Notes: generated from the letters alone by a model not told the origin. A stretch of DNA of 33,060 nucleotides from Arthrobacter sp. (GCA_029257465.1 JARIBG010000138.1:1-33060), one strand, 5' to 3'; positions 18,710 through 27,529 are shown, counted from the first letter of the stretch. Numbers and translations: made by a program.

Positions 18710-20107
18710 CCTAATCAACTCGATCTCAGCTCACTGCGTCTCACGGTCCTGGGCGGGGGTCCCGGCGGCTACGAAGCGGCCATGGTCGCTTCCTCGCTCG
18801 GCGCGAAGGTGACCATCGTCGAGCGTCAGGGCCTCGGCGGCTCGGCGGTCCTCACCGACGTCGTCCCCTCGAAGACGCTCATCGCCACCGCGGACACCAT
18901 GACGCGCTTCACCGATGCGAGTGGCCTGGGCGTGCGGTTCTCGGACGACAGCGCCGTCTTCGCCGATCTGGACAAGGTCAACCATCGCCTGCTGAAACTC
19001 GCCATGGAGCAGTCATCGGACATCCGCGCAACCCTCGAGCGCCTCGGCGTCCGGGTGATCATCGGCAGCGGGAAGCTGCTGGACGAGCTCCGCGTGGAGG
19101 TCGACGCCGACGGTCAGACCAGCATCGTCGAGGCCGACGCCGTGCTCCTCGCGGTCGGTGCCACTCCCCGCGAACTGCCGAGCGCCAAGCCCGACGGCGA
19201 ACGCATCTTCAACTGGACGCAGCTCTACAATCTCCGCGAGATCCCTGAGCATCTGATCGTGGTCGGCTCGGGTGTCACCGGCGCCGAGTTCGCCAGTGCG
19301 TACAACGGCCTCGGCTCGAAGGTCACGCTGGTCTCCAGCCGCGAACGTGTGCTCCCCGGTGAGGACGCCGATGCGGCCGAGGTCCTGGAGGGCGTGTTCA
19401 CCGATCGCGGCATGACGGTCCTGTCCAGGTCGCGGGCCAGCGCCGTGGAGCGCACCGACGACGGCGTGCTCGTCCACCTGGCGGACGGCCGCACCGTCGA
19501 GGGGAGCCACTGCCTCGTGGCCGTCGGGGCCGTGCCGCGCACCGCCGGGATCGGCCTGGAGGAGGCCGGCGTCCAGCTCAGCGAATCGGGGCACATCCAG
19601 GTCGACGGCGTCTCCCGGACCACCGCGTCCAACATCTACGCGGCAGGGGACTGTACCGGCGTGCTGGCCCTGGCGTCGGTGGCCGCGATGCAGGGCAGGA
19701 TCGCCATCGCCCACCTGATGGGTGATTCGGTGACCCCGATCAAGCTCAAGCAGGTCGCCTCGAACATCTTCACCTCCCCCGAGATCGCCACGGTCGGGGT
19801 GACGGAGGAGGACGTCGAGTCGGGCCGTTTCCAGGGCGACATCGTCAAACTCTCCCTGCACACCAACGCCCGGGCGAAGATGATGAACGTCAAGGACGGT
19901 TTCGTGAAGGTCATCTCCCGCAAGGGCTCCGGTACCGTCATCGGCGGTGTCGTGGTCGGGCCGCGCGCCTCGGAGCTGATCTTCCCGCTGGCCCTGGCCG
20001 TCACGAAGAAACTTCACGTGGACGACGTCGCCAACACCTTCACCGTCTACCCCTCGCTGACGGGTTCCATCTCCGAGGCCGCACGCCGGCTGCACGTCCA
20101 CCTCTGA
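18707..20107 (+). CDS. lpdA: NAD(P)H-quinone dehydrogenase, LpdA type
   Basis: A 466-residue flavoprotein of the pyridine-nucleotide disulfide oxidoreductase fold: FAD-binding VLGGGPGGYEAA near the start, NAD(P)H-binding VVGSGVTGAEFAS in the middle, IYAAGDCTG for the second FAD contact and a C-terminal dimerisation domain. The redox-active CxxxxC of true lipoamide dehydrogenases is replaced: GGSAVLTDVVPSK has A46 and V51 where cysteines belong, and the C-terminal HPT-type active-site motif reads YPSLTGSISEA. This matches the mycobacterial LpdA (Rv3303c) group of quinone reductases rather than a pyruvate-dehydrogenase E3. GTG 18707 is preferred because a -10 element stands six bases upstream; ATG 18689 is the alternative. 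It is divergent from PNP, as in mycobacteria where these genes are near neighbours. Confidence 0.88.
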   Translation: MPNQLDLSSLRLTVLGGGPGGYEAAMVASSLGAKVTIVERQGLGGSAVLTDVVPSKTLIATADTMTRFTDASGLGVRFSDDSAVFADLDKVNHRLLKLAMEQSSDIRATLERLGVRVIIGSGKLLDELRVEVDADGQTSIVEADAVLLAVGATPRELPSAKPDGERIFNWTQLYNLREIPEHLIVVGSGVTGAEFASAYNGLGSKVTLVSSRERVLPGEDADAAEVLEGVFTDRGMTVLSRSRASAVERTDDGVLVHLADGRTVEGSHCLVAVGAVPRTAGIGLEEAGVQLSESGHIQVDGVSRTTASNIYAAGDCTGVLALASVAAMQGRIAIAHLMGDSVTPIKLKQVASNIFTSPEIATVGVTEEDVESGRFQGDIVKLSLHTNARAKMMNVKDGFVKVISRKGSGTVIGGVVVGPRASELIFPLALAVTKKLHVDDVANTFTVYPSLTGSISEAARRLHVHL

Positions 20108-20155
20108 GCCGCGCCGGGAGGCGGAGTGTTACGCACCGGAGCCCGGCATCTCGAC

Positions 20156-20281
20156 ATGATGAGTCACCTGGTGAACACTGATGAGCAGCTAGCCGGATCA
20201 TCGGCTCCGGCGGACCGTCGTCCCGACGGCCGGAGCGGGCCGTGGGCTCCGGTGCCTCCTCAGAGAAAGCCCGAGCCATGA
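20156..20281 (+). other. Possible 41-codon leader ORF overlapping the MHS transporter start
   Basis: ATG 20156 opens a 41-codon frame whose stop overlaps the transporter start as ATGA (20278-20281). There is no evident ribosome binding site, and composition (Pro/Gly/Arg-rich second half) is what random high-GC sequence gives. It is listed because the overlap would permit translational coupling to a gene with a poor ribosome binding site. Confidence 0.2.
20205..20235 (+). terminator. Hairpin between lpdA and the MHS transporter
   Basis: Outer stem CTCCGGC/GCCGGAG (20205-20211 with 20229-20235) encloses an inner stem CGTCG/CGACG with a TCC loop. There is no T tract. It may terminate lpdA transcription or structure the transporter leader. 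Confidence 0.35.
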
Positions 20282-21690
20282 CGCCTTCCACCTCCGCCGA
20301 TACCAGCGGAACCACAGCACCCCTGAACACGCGGGGGAGGGTGATCTTCGCCAGCCTCATCGGCACGACCATCGAGTTCTACGACTTCTACATCTACGCG
20401 ACGGCAGCCGTGCTGGTGTTCCCCACCCTCTTCTTCCCGAATCAGACCTCCGCCAATCAGTTGCTGGCGTCCTTCGCCGTCTTCGGCGTGGCGTTCGTCG
20501 CCCGGCCGCTCGGGTCCATCCTCTTCGGCCACTTCGGGGACAGGGTGGGGCGCAAGGCGACGCTCGTGGCCTCGCTGCTCACCATGGGCATCGCCACCTT
20601 CCTCATCGGGGTCCTCCCCACGGCGGCGGGGACGGGCTGGGTGTTCTGGGCTCCTTTCATGCTGGTGGTGCTGCGCTTCCTGCAGGGACTCGCGCTGGGC
20701 GGCGAGTGGAGCGGTGCGGCGCTGCTGGCCACGGAGAATGCGCCCGAGGGCAAGCGCGCTGTCTTCGGGACCTTCCCACAGCTCGGCGCTCCCATCGGCT
20801 TCATTCTGGCCAATCTTCTGTTCGTGCTCCTGAGCACGCTGCTGACTCCGGAGGAGTTCCTCGCGTGGGGCTGGCGGGTACCGTTCCTGCTCAGCGCCGT
20901 CATGGTCATCATCGGTCTCTACGTGCGGCTCAAGCTCATCGAGAGTGCGTCCTTCCAGAAGGTCCAGCAGACGGGCAGGGTGGTCAAACTGCCGCTCGGC
21001 ACGGTCTTCAGCGCCCACTGGCGTCCGCTGCTGCTGGGCACCTTCATCATGTTCGCGACCTATGTGCTCTTCTACTTCATGACCGCCTTCACACTCACAT
21101 ACGGCACCGCTCCGGCGACGATCGAACAGGCCCGGGAGCGCGCCGAAGCGGCCGGCAAGACGCTCTCACCGCAGCAGGTCGAGGACTTCGTCCCGGGCCT
21201 GGGCATCAGCCGCCCCGACTTCCTGTGGATGCTGATCATCGGGGTCGTGTTCTTCGGCATCTTCACGCTGGTGTCCGGTCCGCTGGCAGAACGCTTCGGG
21301 AGGCGCAAGATGCTCCTCGCCACCACGGTCGGTATCGCGGTCTTCGGACTGCTCTGGGCGCCGCTCTTCGGTGCGGGAACCGTCGGGGTGATGATCCTGC
21401 TGATCCTCGGCTTCATCCTGATGGGACTCACCTTCGGCCCCATGGCCGCCGTGCTCCCCGAGCTGTTCCCGGCGAATGTGCGCTACACGGGGTCGGCCGT
21501 GGCGTACAACGTCTCGAGCATGATCGGCGCGGCCCCGGCATCCTTCATCGCCGTCGCGCTGTGGCAGGCGGCCGGAGGGAGCACCGTGCTGGTCGGGGCG
21601 TACCTGACCGTCGCGGCCGCGGCGACGTTCGTGGCGCTGTTCCTGTCCCGGGAGACGCGCGATCACGACTACGAGAACAACGTCGCCTGA
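20278..21690 (+). CDS. MHS-family MFS transporter
   Basis: A 470-residue, twelve-helix transporter of the metabolite:H+ symporter branch of the major facilitator superfamily (relatives: ShiA, KgtP, ProP). Signatures are GTTIEFYDFYIYATAAVLVFP in helix 1, FGHFGDRVGRKATL in the first cytoplasmic loop, RFLQGLALGGEWSGAALLATE in helix 4 and PLAERFGRRKMLL in the central-loop repeat. A loop of about 35 residues before helix 8 (ATIEQARERAEAAGKTLSPQQVEDF) is longer than in KgtP. The ATG at 20278 gives a normal N-terminus; a GTG at 20242 would add 12 residues. The substrate is probably a carboxylate, shikimate-like compound or osmolyte; neighbours do not decide. Confidence 0.85.
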   Translation: MTPSTSADTSGTTAPLNTRGRVIFASLIGTTIEFYDFYIYATAAVLVFPTLFFPNQTSANQLLASFAVFGVAFVARPLGSILFGHFGDRVGRKATLVASLLTMGIATFLIGVLPTAAGTGWVFWAPFMLVVLRFLQGLALGGEWSGAALLATENAPEGKRAVFGTFPQLGAPIGFILANLLFVLLSTLLTPEEFLAWGWRVPFLLSAVMVIIGLYVRLKLIESASFQKVQQTGRVVKLPLGTVFSAHWRPLLLGTFIMFATYVLFYFMTAFTLTYGTAPATIEQARERAEAAGKTLSPQQVEDFVPGLGISRPDFLWMLIIGVVFFGIFTLVSGPLAERFGRRKMLLATTVGIAVFGLLWAPLFGAGTVGVMILLILGFILMGLTFGPMAAVLPELFPANVRYTGSAVAYNVSSMIGAAPASFIAVALWQAAGGSTVLVGAYLTVAAAATFVALFLSRETRDHDYENNVA

Positions 21691-21701
21691 GAACGCTCCT
21701 T

Positions 21702-21730
21702 GCCGCCACCGCATCAGCTGCGGTGGCGGC
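21702..21730. terminator. Bidirectional terminator between MHS transporter and accA
   Basis: A perfect 12-bp stem GCCGCCACCGCA/TGCGGTGGCGGC with a five-base TCAGC loop lies 11 nt after the transporter stop and 44 nt from the stop of the convergent accA gene. No long T tract is present. Confidence 0.75.
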
Positions 21731-21774
21731 CCCGACCCGGCTCGATCGTCGGCCGATCCCTGCTCGGTCCGCGC

Positions 21775-23601
21775 TCAGTCCCTGATCGTGGCGATCACGG
21801 CGCCGGCGGAGACCGTGTCGCCGGCGGCGGCCGTCAGCCCCGACAGTGTGCCGGCCCGGTGCGCGGTCAGGGGTTGCTCCATCTTCATCGCCTCCAGGAC
21901 CACGATCAGGTCACCCTCGGCAACCTCGTCACCGTCCGCCGCTGCGACCTTCACGATCGTCCCCTGCATGGGGGAGGTGAGCTCGTCCCCACCTGCTGCG
22001 GCCTTGCCCGCCCGGGCGCGCGGCGACTTCTTCGACTTCCCGCCGTTGGCGGATTTCCCGTTGGACGGGGCACCAAGTCCTGCCGGGAGCGAGACCTCCA
22101 GGCGCCGTCCGTCCACCTCGACGGTGATCCGCTGGCGGGGATCGGCACCGGCGGCGGGGTCGCCGGCTCCTGCCCACGGCTCGATGGTGTTGGCGAACTC
22201 CGTCTCGATCCAGCGGGTGTGGACCGAGAACGCGCCGTCCACGGGTGCGAAGGCGGGATCGTCGACGACGGCCGCGTGGAAGGGCACCACGGTGGGCATC
22301 CCCTCGATCACCAGTTCGGACAGGGCCCGCCGCGCCCGCTGCAGCGCGTGCTCCCGGGTGGCGCCGGTGACGATGAGCTTGGCGAGCATCGAGTCGAAGT
22401 TCCCGCCGATCACCTCACCCGCCTCGATGCCGGAATCGACGCGGACGCCAGGACCCGTGGGCAGCGTGAGGGTCTTCACCGTTCCGGGGGTGGGCATGAA
22501 GCCGCGACCGGCGTCCTCCCCGTTGATGCGGAACTCGAACGAGTGCCCGCGCACACTCGGGTCCCCGTACCCGAGTGCCTCGCCGCGCGCGAGGCGGAAC
22601 TGCTCCCGCACGAGATCCAGGCCCGTGACCTCCTCGGAGACGGGGTGCTCCACCTGCAGGCGGGTGTTGACCTCGAGGAACGAGATGGTGCCGTCCTGAC
22701 CCACGAGGAACTCGCAGGTGCCGGCGCCCTGGTACCCGGCCTCGCGCAGGATCGCCTTGGACGCCTCGTACAGGCGTGCGTTCTGCTCGTCCGAGAGGAA
22801 GGGCGCAGGCGCTTCCTCGACCAGCTTCTGGTTACGCCGCTGGAGCGAGCAGTCGCGCGTGGAGACCACGACGACGTCGCCGTGCGCGTCCGCCAGGCAC
22901 TGCGTCTCGATGTGGCGCGGTGCGTCGAGGAACCGCTCCACGAAGCACTCCCCGTGGCCGAAGGCAGCCGTGGCCTCCCGTACCGCCGATTCGAACGCTT
23001 CCGGGATCTCCTCGATCTTGCGCACCACCTTGATCCCACGCCCGCCACCGCCGAACGCCGCCTTGATCGCGATGGGCAGACCGAACTCCTCCGCGAAGGC
23101 GATGACCTCTTCGGCCGAGGCCACCGGGTCCTTGGTGCCCGGTACCAGGGGCGCTCCCACGCGGTCGGCGATGTGCCGGGCACGGACCTTGTCGCCCAAC
23201 TGGGAGATCGCGTCGGGGGAGGGGCCGATCCACGTGATCCCGGCGTCGATCACGCGCCGGGCGAATTCCGCGTTCTCGGACAGGAAGCCGTAGCCCGGGT
23301 GGATGGCATCGGCGCCGCTGTGCCGGGCGGCCTGGAGGATCCGGTCCATGACCAGATAGGACTCGGCTGCACTCTGCCCGCCGAGGGCGAAGGCCTCGTC
23401 AGCCATCCGCACGTGCAGGGCGTCGCGGTCCGGCTCCGCGTACACGGCGACGGAGGTGATCCCTTCGTCCCGTGCGGCCCGGATGACGCGCACGGCGATC
23501 TCGCCGCGATTGGCCACCAGGACCTTCGTCACCGGATGGTGCGGCGCGGTGTCGGTCGTGTCGGCGGGTGACGCGGTCGGGGTGAGGGGGGCTTGGTTCA
23601 T
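21775..23601 (-). CDS. accA: Acyl-CoA carboxylase alpha subunit (biotin carboxylase + BCCP)
   Basis: A 608-residue two-function subunit. It carboxylates biotin with ATP and bicarbonate and carries the biotin to the beta subunit for acetyl- or propionyl-CoA carboxylation. The biotin carboxylase part has [30 protein letters not shown], the ATP loop [32 protein letters not shown] and [17 protein letters not shown] Ser/Lys/Gly-rich linker (about 510-535) leads to the biotinyl domain with EAMKMEQP; K573 is the biotinylated lysine. ATG 23601 follows AAGGAG at a long spacing (11 nt). A candidate -10 TAGGCT and an upstream palindrome are listed separately. The beta and epsilon subunits and the biotin ligase are a few kb away. 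Confidence 0.95.
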   Translation of the reverse strand: MNQAPLTPTASPADTTDTAPHHPVTKVLVANRGEIAVRVIRAARDEGITSVAVYAEPDRDALHVRMADEAFALGGQSAAESYLVMDRILQAARHSGADAIHPGYGFLSENAEFARRVIDAGITWIGPSPDAISQLGDKVRARHIADRVGAPLVPGTKDPVASAEEVIAFAEEFGLPIAIKAAFGGGGRGIKVVRKIEEIPEAFESAVREATAAFGHGECFVERFLDAPRHIETQCLADAHGDVVVVSTRDCSLQRRNQKLVEEAPAPFLSDEQNARLYEASKAILREAGYQGAGTCEFLVGQDGTISFLEVNTRLQVEHPVSEEVTGLDLVREQFRLARGEALGYGDPSVRGHSFEFRINGEDAGRGFMPTPGTVKTLTLPTGPGVRVDSGIEAGEVIGGNFDSMLAKLIVTGATREHALQRARRALSELVIEGMPTVVPFHAAVVDDPAFAPVDGAFSVHTRWIETEFANTIEPWAGAGDPAAGADPRQRITVEVDGRRLEVSLPAGLGAPSNGKSANGGKSKKSPRARAGKAAAGGDELTSPMQGTIVKVAAADGDEVAEGDLIVVLEAMKMEQPLTAHRAGTLSGLTAAAGDTVSAGAVIATIRD

Positions 23602-23631
23602 GGGGGGTGGGGCTCCTTCTTGTCCGTTCGG

Positions 23632-23637
23632 AGCCTA
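23632..23637 (-). promoter_or_regulatory. Candidate -10 of accA
   Basis: TAGGCT on the minus strand (23637-23632) would start transcription near 23625 and give a leader of about 25 nt that contains the AAGGAG ribosome binding site. The same hexamer stands before maf and DUF885. No -35 match is evident. Confidence 0.45.
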
Positions 23638-23697
23638 GACCGAATGTGTCGGGTTCGCCCATGAACGGTGCCCCATGGAAGTGTTGTGCTCTAATCC

Positions 23698-23716
23698 GTT
23701 GTAGGGAACCTACAAC
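23698..23716. promoter_or_regulatory. Perfect palindrome upstream of accA (operator candidate)
   Basis: GTTGTAGGGAACCTACAAC is a perfect 8-bp inverted repeat with a 3-base centre, AT-rich against its surroundings, immediately next to the maf stop codon and 96 nt upstream of the accA start. A related sequence with the same half-site spacing lies upstream of accD (29992-30010). It could instead act as a small hairpin at the maf 3' end, but no T tract follows. Confidence 0.6.
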
Positions 23717-24343
23717 TCACCCGGCGGACGCCCAGAGGTCGGTGATGGGGACGTGGACGGAGCGCAACAGGGCTCGGAGCGTCGAGATGCTGAGCCCCAC
23801 GACCGTGTGCGGGTCGCCGTCCACCCGATCGATGAACGCTCCACCCAGACCGTCGATGGTGAAGGAGCCGGCGCAGTGCAGGGGCTCTCCGGTGGCGACA
23901 TACGCTCTGATCTCGTCATCGGTCATGGTGCCGAAGGTCACGCTCGCCGACGCTACGGTGCCGAGAGTGCCACCCGATCCGCCCCCGCGGGTGTCGATGA
24001 GCCAGTGCCCGGTATGAAGGATGCCGGTGCGGCCCTGCATGCGTGTGATCCGCTCGATCGCGGTCGCCGGTTCGTAGGGCTTGCCATGCGCCTCGCCGTC
24101 GAACTCGAAGACGGAGTCGCAGCCGATCACCAGCGCGTCGCCGGCGCCCTCGAGGGAAGCGACGGCCTCGGCCTTCGCGCGGGCCAGGAGCAGAGCCGTG
24201 TCCAGCGCGTCGATATCGCCGTAGGAGGCCACCACCGCGGGTTCGTCGACGTCGGAGACGAGGACGCTGTGTCGGATACCCGCGTCGGTGAGGAGTCTGG
24301 TGCGGGCAGGGGACTTTGAGGCGAGGATCAGGCGGGCCGTCAT
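23717..24343 (-). CDS. maf: Maf-like nucleotide pyrophosphatase
   Basis: A 208-residue house-cleaning enzyme that hydrolyses non-canonical or modified nucleoside triphosphates to monophosphates. Signatures are LILASKSPARTRLL at the N-terminus (phosphate loop), LVIGCDSVFEFDG with the metal-binding Asp, GKPYEP, RTGILHTGHW and YVATGEPLHCAGSFTIDGLGG near the C-terminus, followed by GDPHTVVGLSI. Length is typical of actinobacterial Maf. There is no ribosome binding site before ATG 24343; instead TAGGCT stands six bases upstream, suggesting a leaderless mRNA. Located just upstream of accA on the same strand, as in mycobacteria where maf is close to the acyl-CoA carboxylase genes. Confidence 0.92.
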   Translation of the reverse strand: MTARLILASKSPARTRLLTDAGIRHSVLVSDVDEPAVVASYGDIDALDTALLLARAKAEAVASLEGAGDALVIGCDSVFEFDGEAHGKPYEPATAIERITRMQGRTGILHTGHWLIDTRGGGSGGTLGTVASASVTFGTMTDDEIRAYVATGEPLHCAGSFTIDGLGGAFIDRVDGDPHTVVGLSISTLRALLRSVHVPITDLWASAG

Positions 24344-24355
24344 GGTCCAAGCCTA
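24341..24355 (-). promoter_or_regulatory. -10 element suggesting leaderless maf mRNA
   Basis: On the minus strand TAGGCT (24355-24350) is followed by TGGACC and the ATG (24343). The spacing places the transcription start at the start codon. No -35 is seen. Confidence 0.45.
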
Positions 24356-24360
24356 GGCGT

Positions 24361-24389
24361 CCCCGGTCCCGCCGACGACGGGCCCGGGG
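24361..24389. terminator. GC-rich hairpin after the symporter remnant
   Basis: CCCCGG and CCGGGG (24361-24366, 24384-24389) with an inner CCCG/CGGG stem (24368-24371, 24379-24382), one mismatch and a seven-base loop. It lies between the symporter stop and the maf -10 element, which fits a terminator separating the two. Confidence 0.5.
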
Positions 24390-24449
24390 AGGGGCGCTTG
24401 CGGCTTGGCCGGATTGCCCTGCACGGGGGTTTCGACCCGCCCAGCAGCC

Positions 24450-25636
24450 TCAGCGCGTCAGGGACGCGGTGCTGTCGCTCCCGACGTCGGGCGTGGTCGT
24501 GTCCGTGCCGCTGTCGTCGACGAACGGATCGCCCGTGCGCTCCGCGTTGTAGAGCGCGAGGTCCAGCAGCTTCTCGCGCCGGGCCACGATGCCGAAGAAC
24601 TGGGCCACGAAGATCGCGGAGATCGCCGGGTAGATGGCGGCGCAGCCGTCCATCTTCGTCGTCGCGCCCAGGGATACGGCGAAGGATGAGTAGCCGCGGG
24701 GTACACCGAGATTGCGCTCGGTGACGCGCTGCGTGAGCGGCAGGGTCCCCACCGAGGAGCGTGAGACGAAGCCCAGCTGGATGGCAGGCCAGGCACCGGA
24801 GAAGTACTGCCGGACGGACAGTCCGTGGGCCTTGATCAGGACGGGGTAGACCACGAACAACACGAGCGCGAGACCCACGTAGATGGCCAGCGTGAACTTC
24901 CCGAGGGAACCTATGGTGTCCCAGCCGTACACGGCGACGGCGTTGCCGATGAGTCCGACGGTGCCGAGCGGGGCGATCCGGATGATCCACCAGAGGACCT
25001 TCTGGATGACGGCGAGCGCCGAGGCGTTGAAGGTGAGGAACGGCTCGGCCGGTCCGCCGACCTTGAGAGCGGCGATGCCGACCGCTGCGGCGACCACGAG
25101 AACCTGCAGCACATTGAAGTTCAGCGTGGTCTCGACCGCTCCGGCGTCGCCCAGGGTGGAGGATGCCTGCAGACCGAGGAAGTTCGCGGGGATCAGCCCC
25201 GAGAGGAAGGCCCACCAGCTACCCGTCCTGCCCGTGTACTCCGCGGGCTGATCGGCGCCGGTGCCGGCGCCGGGCTGGAAGAGCACGCCGAGGCCGATGC
25301 CGATGACCACGGCGATCAGCGCGGTGATGGCGAACCACAGCAGGGTCTGCCAGGCGAGCCGGGCAGCGTTGGTGACGGCGCGGAGGTTCGCGATGGAGCT
25401 GACCACGGCCGTGAAGATCAGGGGAACGACGGCGGTGCGCAGCAGGGCGACATAGCTCGAACCGAGTGTGGCGAGGGTGGTGCCGAGGCCGTTGGGTGTC
25501 TCCTCGGTATGGCCCGTGTACTTGGCCAGTAGGCCCAGGCCGAGCCCTACGAGCAGGGCTGCGATGATCTGCGGCCCGAAGGAGGTGACCCAGCGGGGCA
25601 GTCCGCGCCGGGTGGGGAGCTGATTTCAATAGACAT
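24450..25636 (-). pseudogene. Dicarboxylate/amino acid:cation symporter (DAACS) remnant
   Basis: Translation of the minus strand gives a recognisable DctA/GltP-type symporter: GLPRWVTSFGPQIIAALLVG, RTAVVPLIFTAVVSSIANLR, the HP1 region SRSSVGTLPL, and ATTKMDGCAAIYP for helix 7. Two lesions are visible. First, the natural start ATG 25636 (MSIEISS) is one base out of frame with the rest; the shift falls in a run of four C at about 25614-25617, and the body frame has a stop (25626-25628) and no ATG/GTG/TTG until 25406, which already lies inside the second helix region. Second, after AIFVAQFFGI (near 24590) the protein jumps straight to VARREKLLDLALYNAERTG, lacking roughly 65-75 residues that hold HP2 and helix 8 with the substrate motif. 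Function is probably lost. Confidence 0.8.
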
Positions 25637-25657
25637 GCCCACGACACTAGGCGCCTT

Positions 25658-25687
25658 ATTGTACCTGATAGAAGCTCATGTTGCGAA
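25658..25687 (-). promoter_or_regulatory. Promoter of the symporter remnant
   Basis: TTCGCA (-35, 25687-25682) and TACAAT (-10, 25663-25658) are separated by 18 nt on the minus strand; it is the best sigma-70-like pair in the window. A second TANNNT (TAGTGT, 25649-25644) stands seven bases before the ATG at 25636. Confidence 0.5.
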
Positions 25688-25690
25688 GTG

Positions 25691-25714
25691 TGACGCGCGC
25701 CGAGGGACGCGTCA
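25691..25714. promoter_or_regulatory. Inverted repeat next to the symporter promoter
   Basis: TGACGCG-N10-CGCGTCA, a perfect 7-bp inverted repeat three bases upstream of the -35 element of the symporter remnant. Its position suits a regulator binding site. Confidence 0.4.
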
Positions 25715-25756
25715 TCGACCGACCGGAGTCCCACCTGCGCCGTTCCGGGGCCAGGT

Positions 25757-25789
25757 CAGGCGGGCAAGGAGTTATTCCCCGCCCGCCTG
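25757..25789. terminator. Hairpin downstream of the DUF885 gene
   Basis: A perfect 9-bp stem CAGGCGGGC/GCCCGCCTG with a 15-base loop, 15 nt after the DUF885 stop. It probably ends that transcript before the symporter promoter. Confidence 0.6.
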
Positions 25790-25804
25790 TGAGGAATCCC
25801 TGTT

Positions 25805-27514
25805 TCAGGGCACGAGGGCCCGGCGCAGGGTGTCCAGGCCTACCGAGCCCAGATTCAGTGCCCTGGTGTGGAAGGCGCGGAGATCGAACGCCTCGCCCTC
25901 GCGGACGCGGACCTCGTCGCGGATCTGCTCCCAGAGTCGCTGGCCGATCTTGTACGCCGGGGCCTGACCGGGCCAGCCGAGGTAGCGCGCGAACTCGAAG
26001 TCGAGCTGTCCCTCGCTGATCGCGATGTTCTGCTTCAGGAAGTCGTACCCCTTCTCCGGCGTCCAGGTCCCCGTGCCCCAGCGCTCGGGCATCTCGAGCT
26101 CGAGATGGACCCCGATGTCGAAGACCACGCGGGCTGCACGCATGCGCTGGGCATCGAGCATCCCGAGGCGGTCTCCCGGGTCGGAGAGGAAGCCGAGCTC
26201 CTGCATGAGCCGCTCCGCGTACAGCGCCCAGCCCTCGCCCTGCCCGGAGACCCAGATGGCATTGCGGCGCCAGGGGTTCAGCAGGGCGCGCTGGAAGACG
26301 GCTGTGGCGACCTGCAGGTGATGACCGGGAACGCCCTCGTGGTAGACCGTGGTGGTCTCCTTCCACGTGGTGAAGGTGTCCTCACCCTCGGGGACGGACC
26401 ACCACATGCGGCCCGGTCGGGAGAAGTCGTCGCTGGGTCCCGTGTAGTAGATGCCACCCTCGGTGGTGGGTGCGATCCTGCATTCGACGCGGCGCATCAC
26501 GTCCGGGATGTCGAAGTGGACGCCGGCCATGGCGTCGATCGCCGTGTCCGAGAGCTTCTGCATCCATGCCTGGAGGGCTTCCGTGCCGTGCAGTTGGCGT
26601 GCAGGGTCCGCGTCGAGCAGGGTCATCGCCTCCGCGATGGTGGCTCCCGGTCGGATCTCGTGGGCCACGGCCTCCTGCTCGGCGATCACCCGGTCCAGTT
26701 CCTCGACGCCCCACTGGTAGGTCTCCTCGAGATCGACGGCGGAGCCGAGGAACAGGCGCGAGGTCAGGGCGTAGTGCTCCTTCCCGACGGCGTCCTGCTC
26801 GGGGGCCGACGGCAGGAGCTCCTCGCCCAGGAACGCGGCAAGTGAACGGTAGGCGGCCCGGGCCGCGTCGGCACCGGTGCGCAGCTGCTGGGTGAGCCAG
26901 TCCGGCAGCTCGCCGTCGTCCGTGCTCATGATGCGTCCGAGGGAGTCGAAGAATCCGCCGTCCTGAGCGTAGGTGGTGGCCTGCTCGATCACGATGGACA
27001 CCTGGCGGCGTGCGGCGACGCGTCCGCGCTCGCGGCCTGCCCGCAGCGAGGAGATGTACCCGTCGATGGCCTCCGGGACGTTCGCCATGCGTCCGGCGAT
27101 ATGGCTCCAGTCCTGGACGGAATCGGTCGGCATGAGATCGAAGATGGCGCGGATGCCCTGCGCCGGGCAGGCGATGTTGTTCAGGTCGGCGTGGTCGAGC
27201 CCGGCCTCGTGGATCTCGAGATCGAGCCCGAGCCTCTCCCTCATGGCGTCGAGGGTCACGGTGTCGACGTCGTCGGCCGGAGTCAGGTCCTCCAGGCGGC
27301 GCAGGGTCTCGCTCGCGGCTTCCGCGAGCGCCTCGAGTCCGGCCGGTGAGTGGTCGCGATACTCGGTCTCATGGCCGGGGATGCCCAGCTCGGTGGCGAA
27401 GTCGGGCAACAGGTGCAGCATCGTCTCGTAGTACGAGGTGGCGACGGCGTCGATGGCCGTGAACTGCCGGGCCTGGTCGGCGGACGGGGCGGAGGTGTCA
27501 GTGGTGTGGGTCAC
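25805..27514 (-). CDS. DUF885 family protein (putative metallopeptidase-like)
   Basis: A 569-residue cytoplasmic protein, with no signal peptide, of the DUF885 family, distantly related to M3/M32-type zinc peptidases. The zinc-site motif YHEGVPGHHLQ (H392, E393, H398, H399) is intact and is followed about 35 residues later by GQGEGWALYAERL, which supplies the third ligand glutamate in this fold. Other conserved parts are GGIYYTGPSDD and the C-terminal YKIGQRLWEQIRDE. The substrate is unknown; peptides are plausible. The GTG at 27514 has no ribosome binding site, but TAGGCT stands six bases upstream, suggesting a leaderless mRNA. Divergent from a thioesterase gene with an inverted repeat between them. 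Confidence 0.85.
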   Translation of the reverse strand: MTHTTDTSAPSADQARQFTAIDAVATSYYETMLHLLPDFATELGIPGHETEYRDHSPAGLEALAEAASETLRRLEDLTPADDVDTVTLDAMRERLGLDLEIHEAGLDHADLNNIACPAQGIRAIFDLMPTDSVQDWSHIAGRMANVPEAIDGYISSLRAGRERGRVAARRQVSIVIEQATTYAQDGGFFDSLGRIMSTDDGELPDWLTQQLRTGADAARAAYRSLAAFLGEELLPSAPEQDAVGKEHYALTSRLFLGSAVDLEETYQWGVEELDRVIAEQEAVAHEIRPGATIAEAMTLLDADPARQLHGTEALQAWMQKLSDTAIDAMAGVHFDIPDVMRRVECRIAPTTEGGIYYTGPSDDFSRPGRMWWSVPEGEDTFTTWKETTTVYHEGVPGHHLQVATAVFQRALLNPWRRNAIWVSGQGEGWALYAERLMQELGFLSDPGDRLGMLDAQRMRAARVVFDIGVHLELEMPERWGTGTWTPEKGYDFLKQNIAISEGQLDFEFARYLGWPGQAPAYKIGQRLWEQIRDEVRVREGEAFDLRAFHTRALNLGSVGLDTLRRALVP

Positions 27515-27526
27515 GTTCAGAGCCTA
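27512..27526 (-). promoter_or_regulatory. -10 element suggesting leaderless DUF885 mRNA
   Basis: On the minus strand TAGGCT (27526-27521), then CTGAAC, then the GTG start (27514). It is the same hexamer and spacing as before maf. Confidence 0.45.
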
Positions 27527-27529
27527 GTG

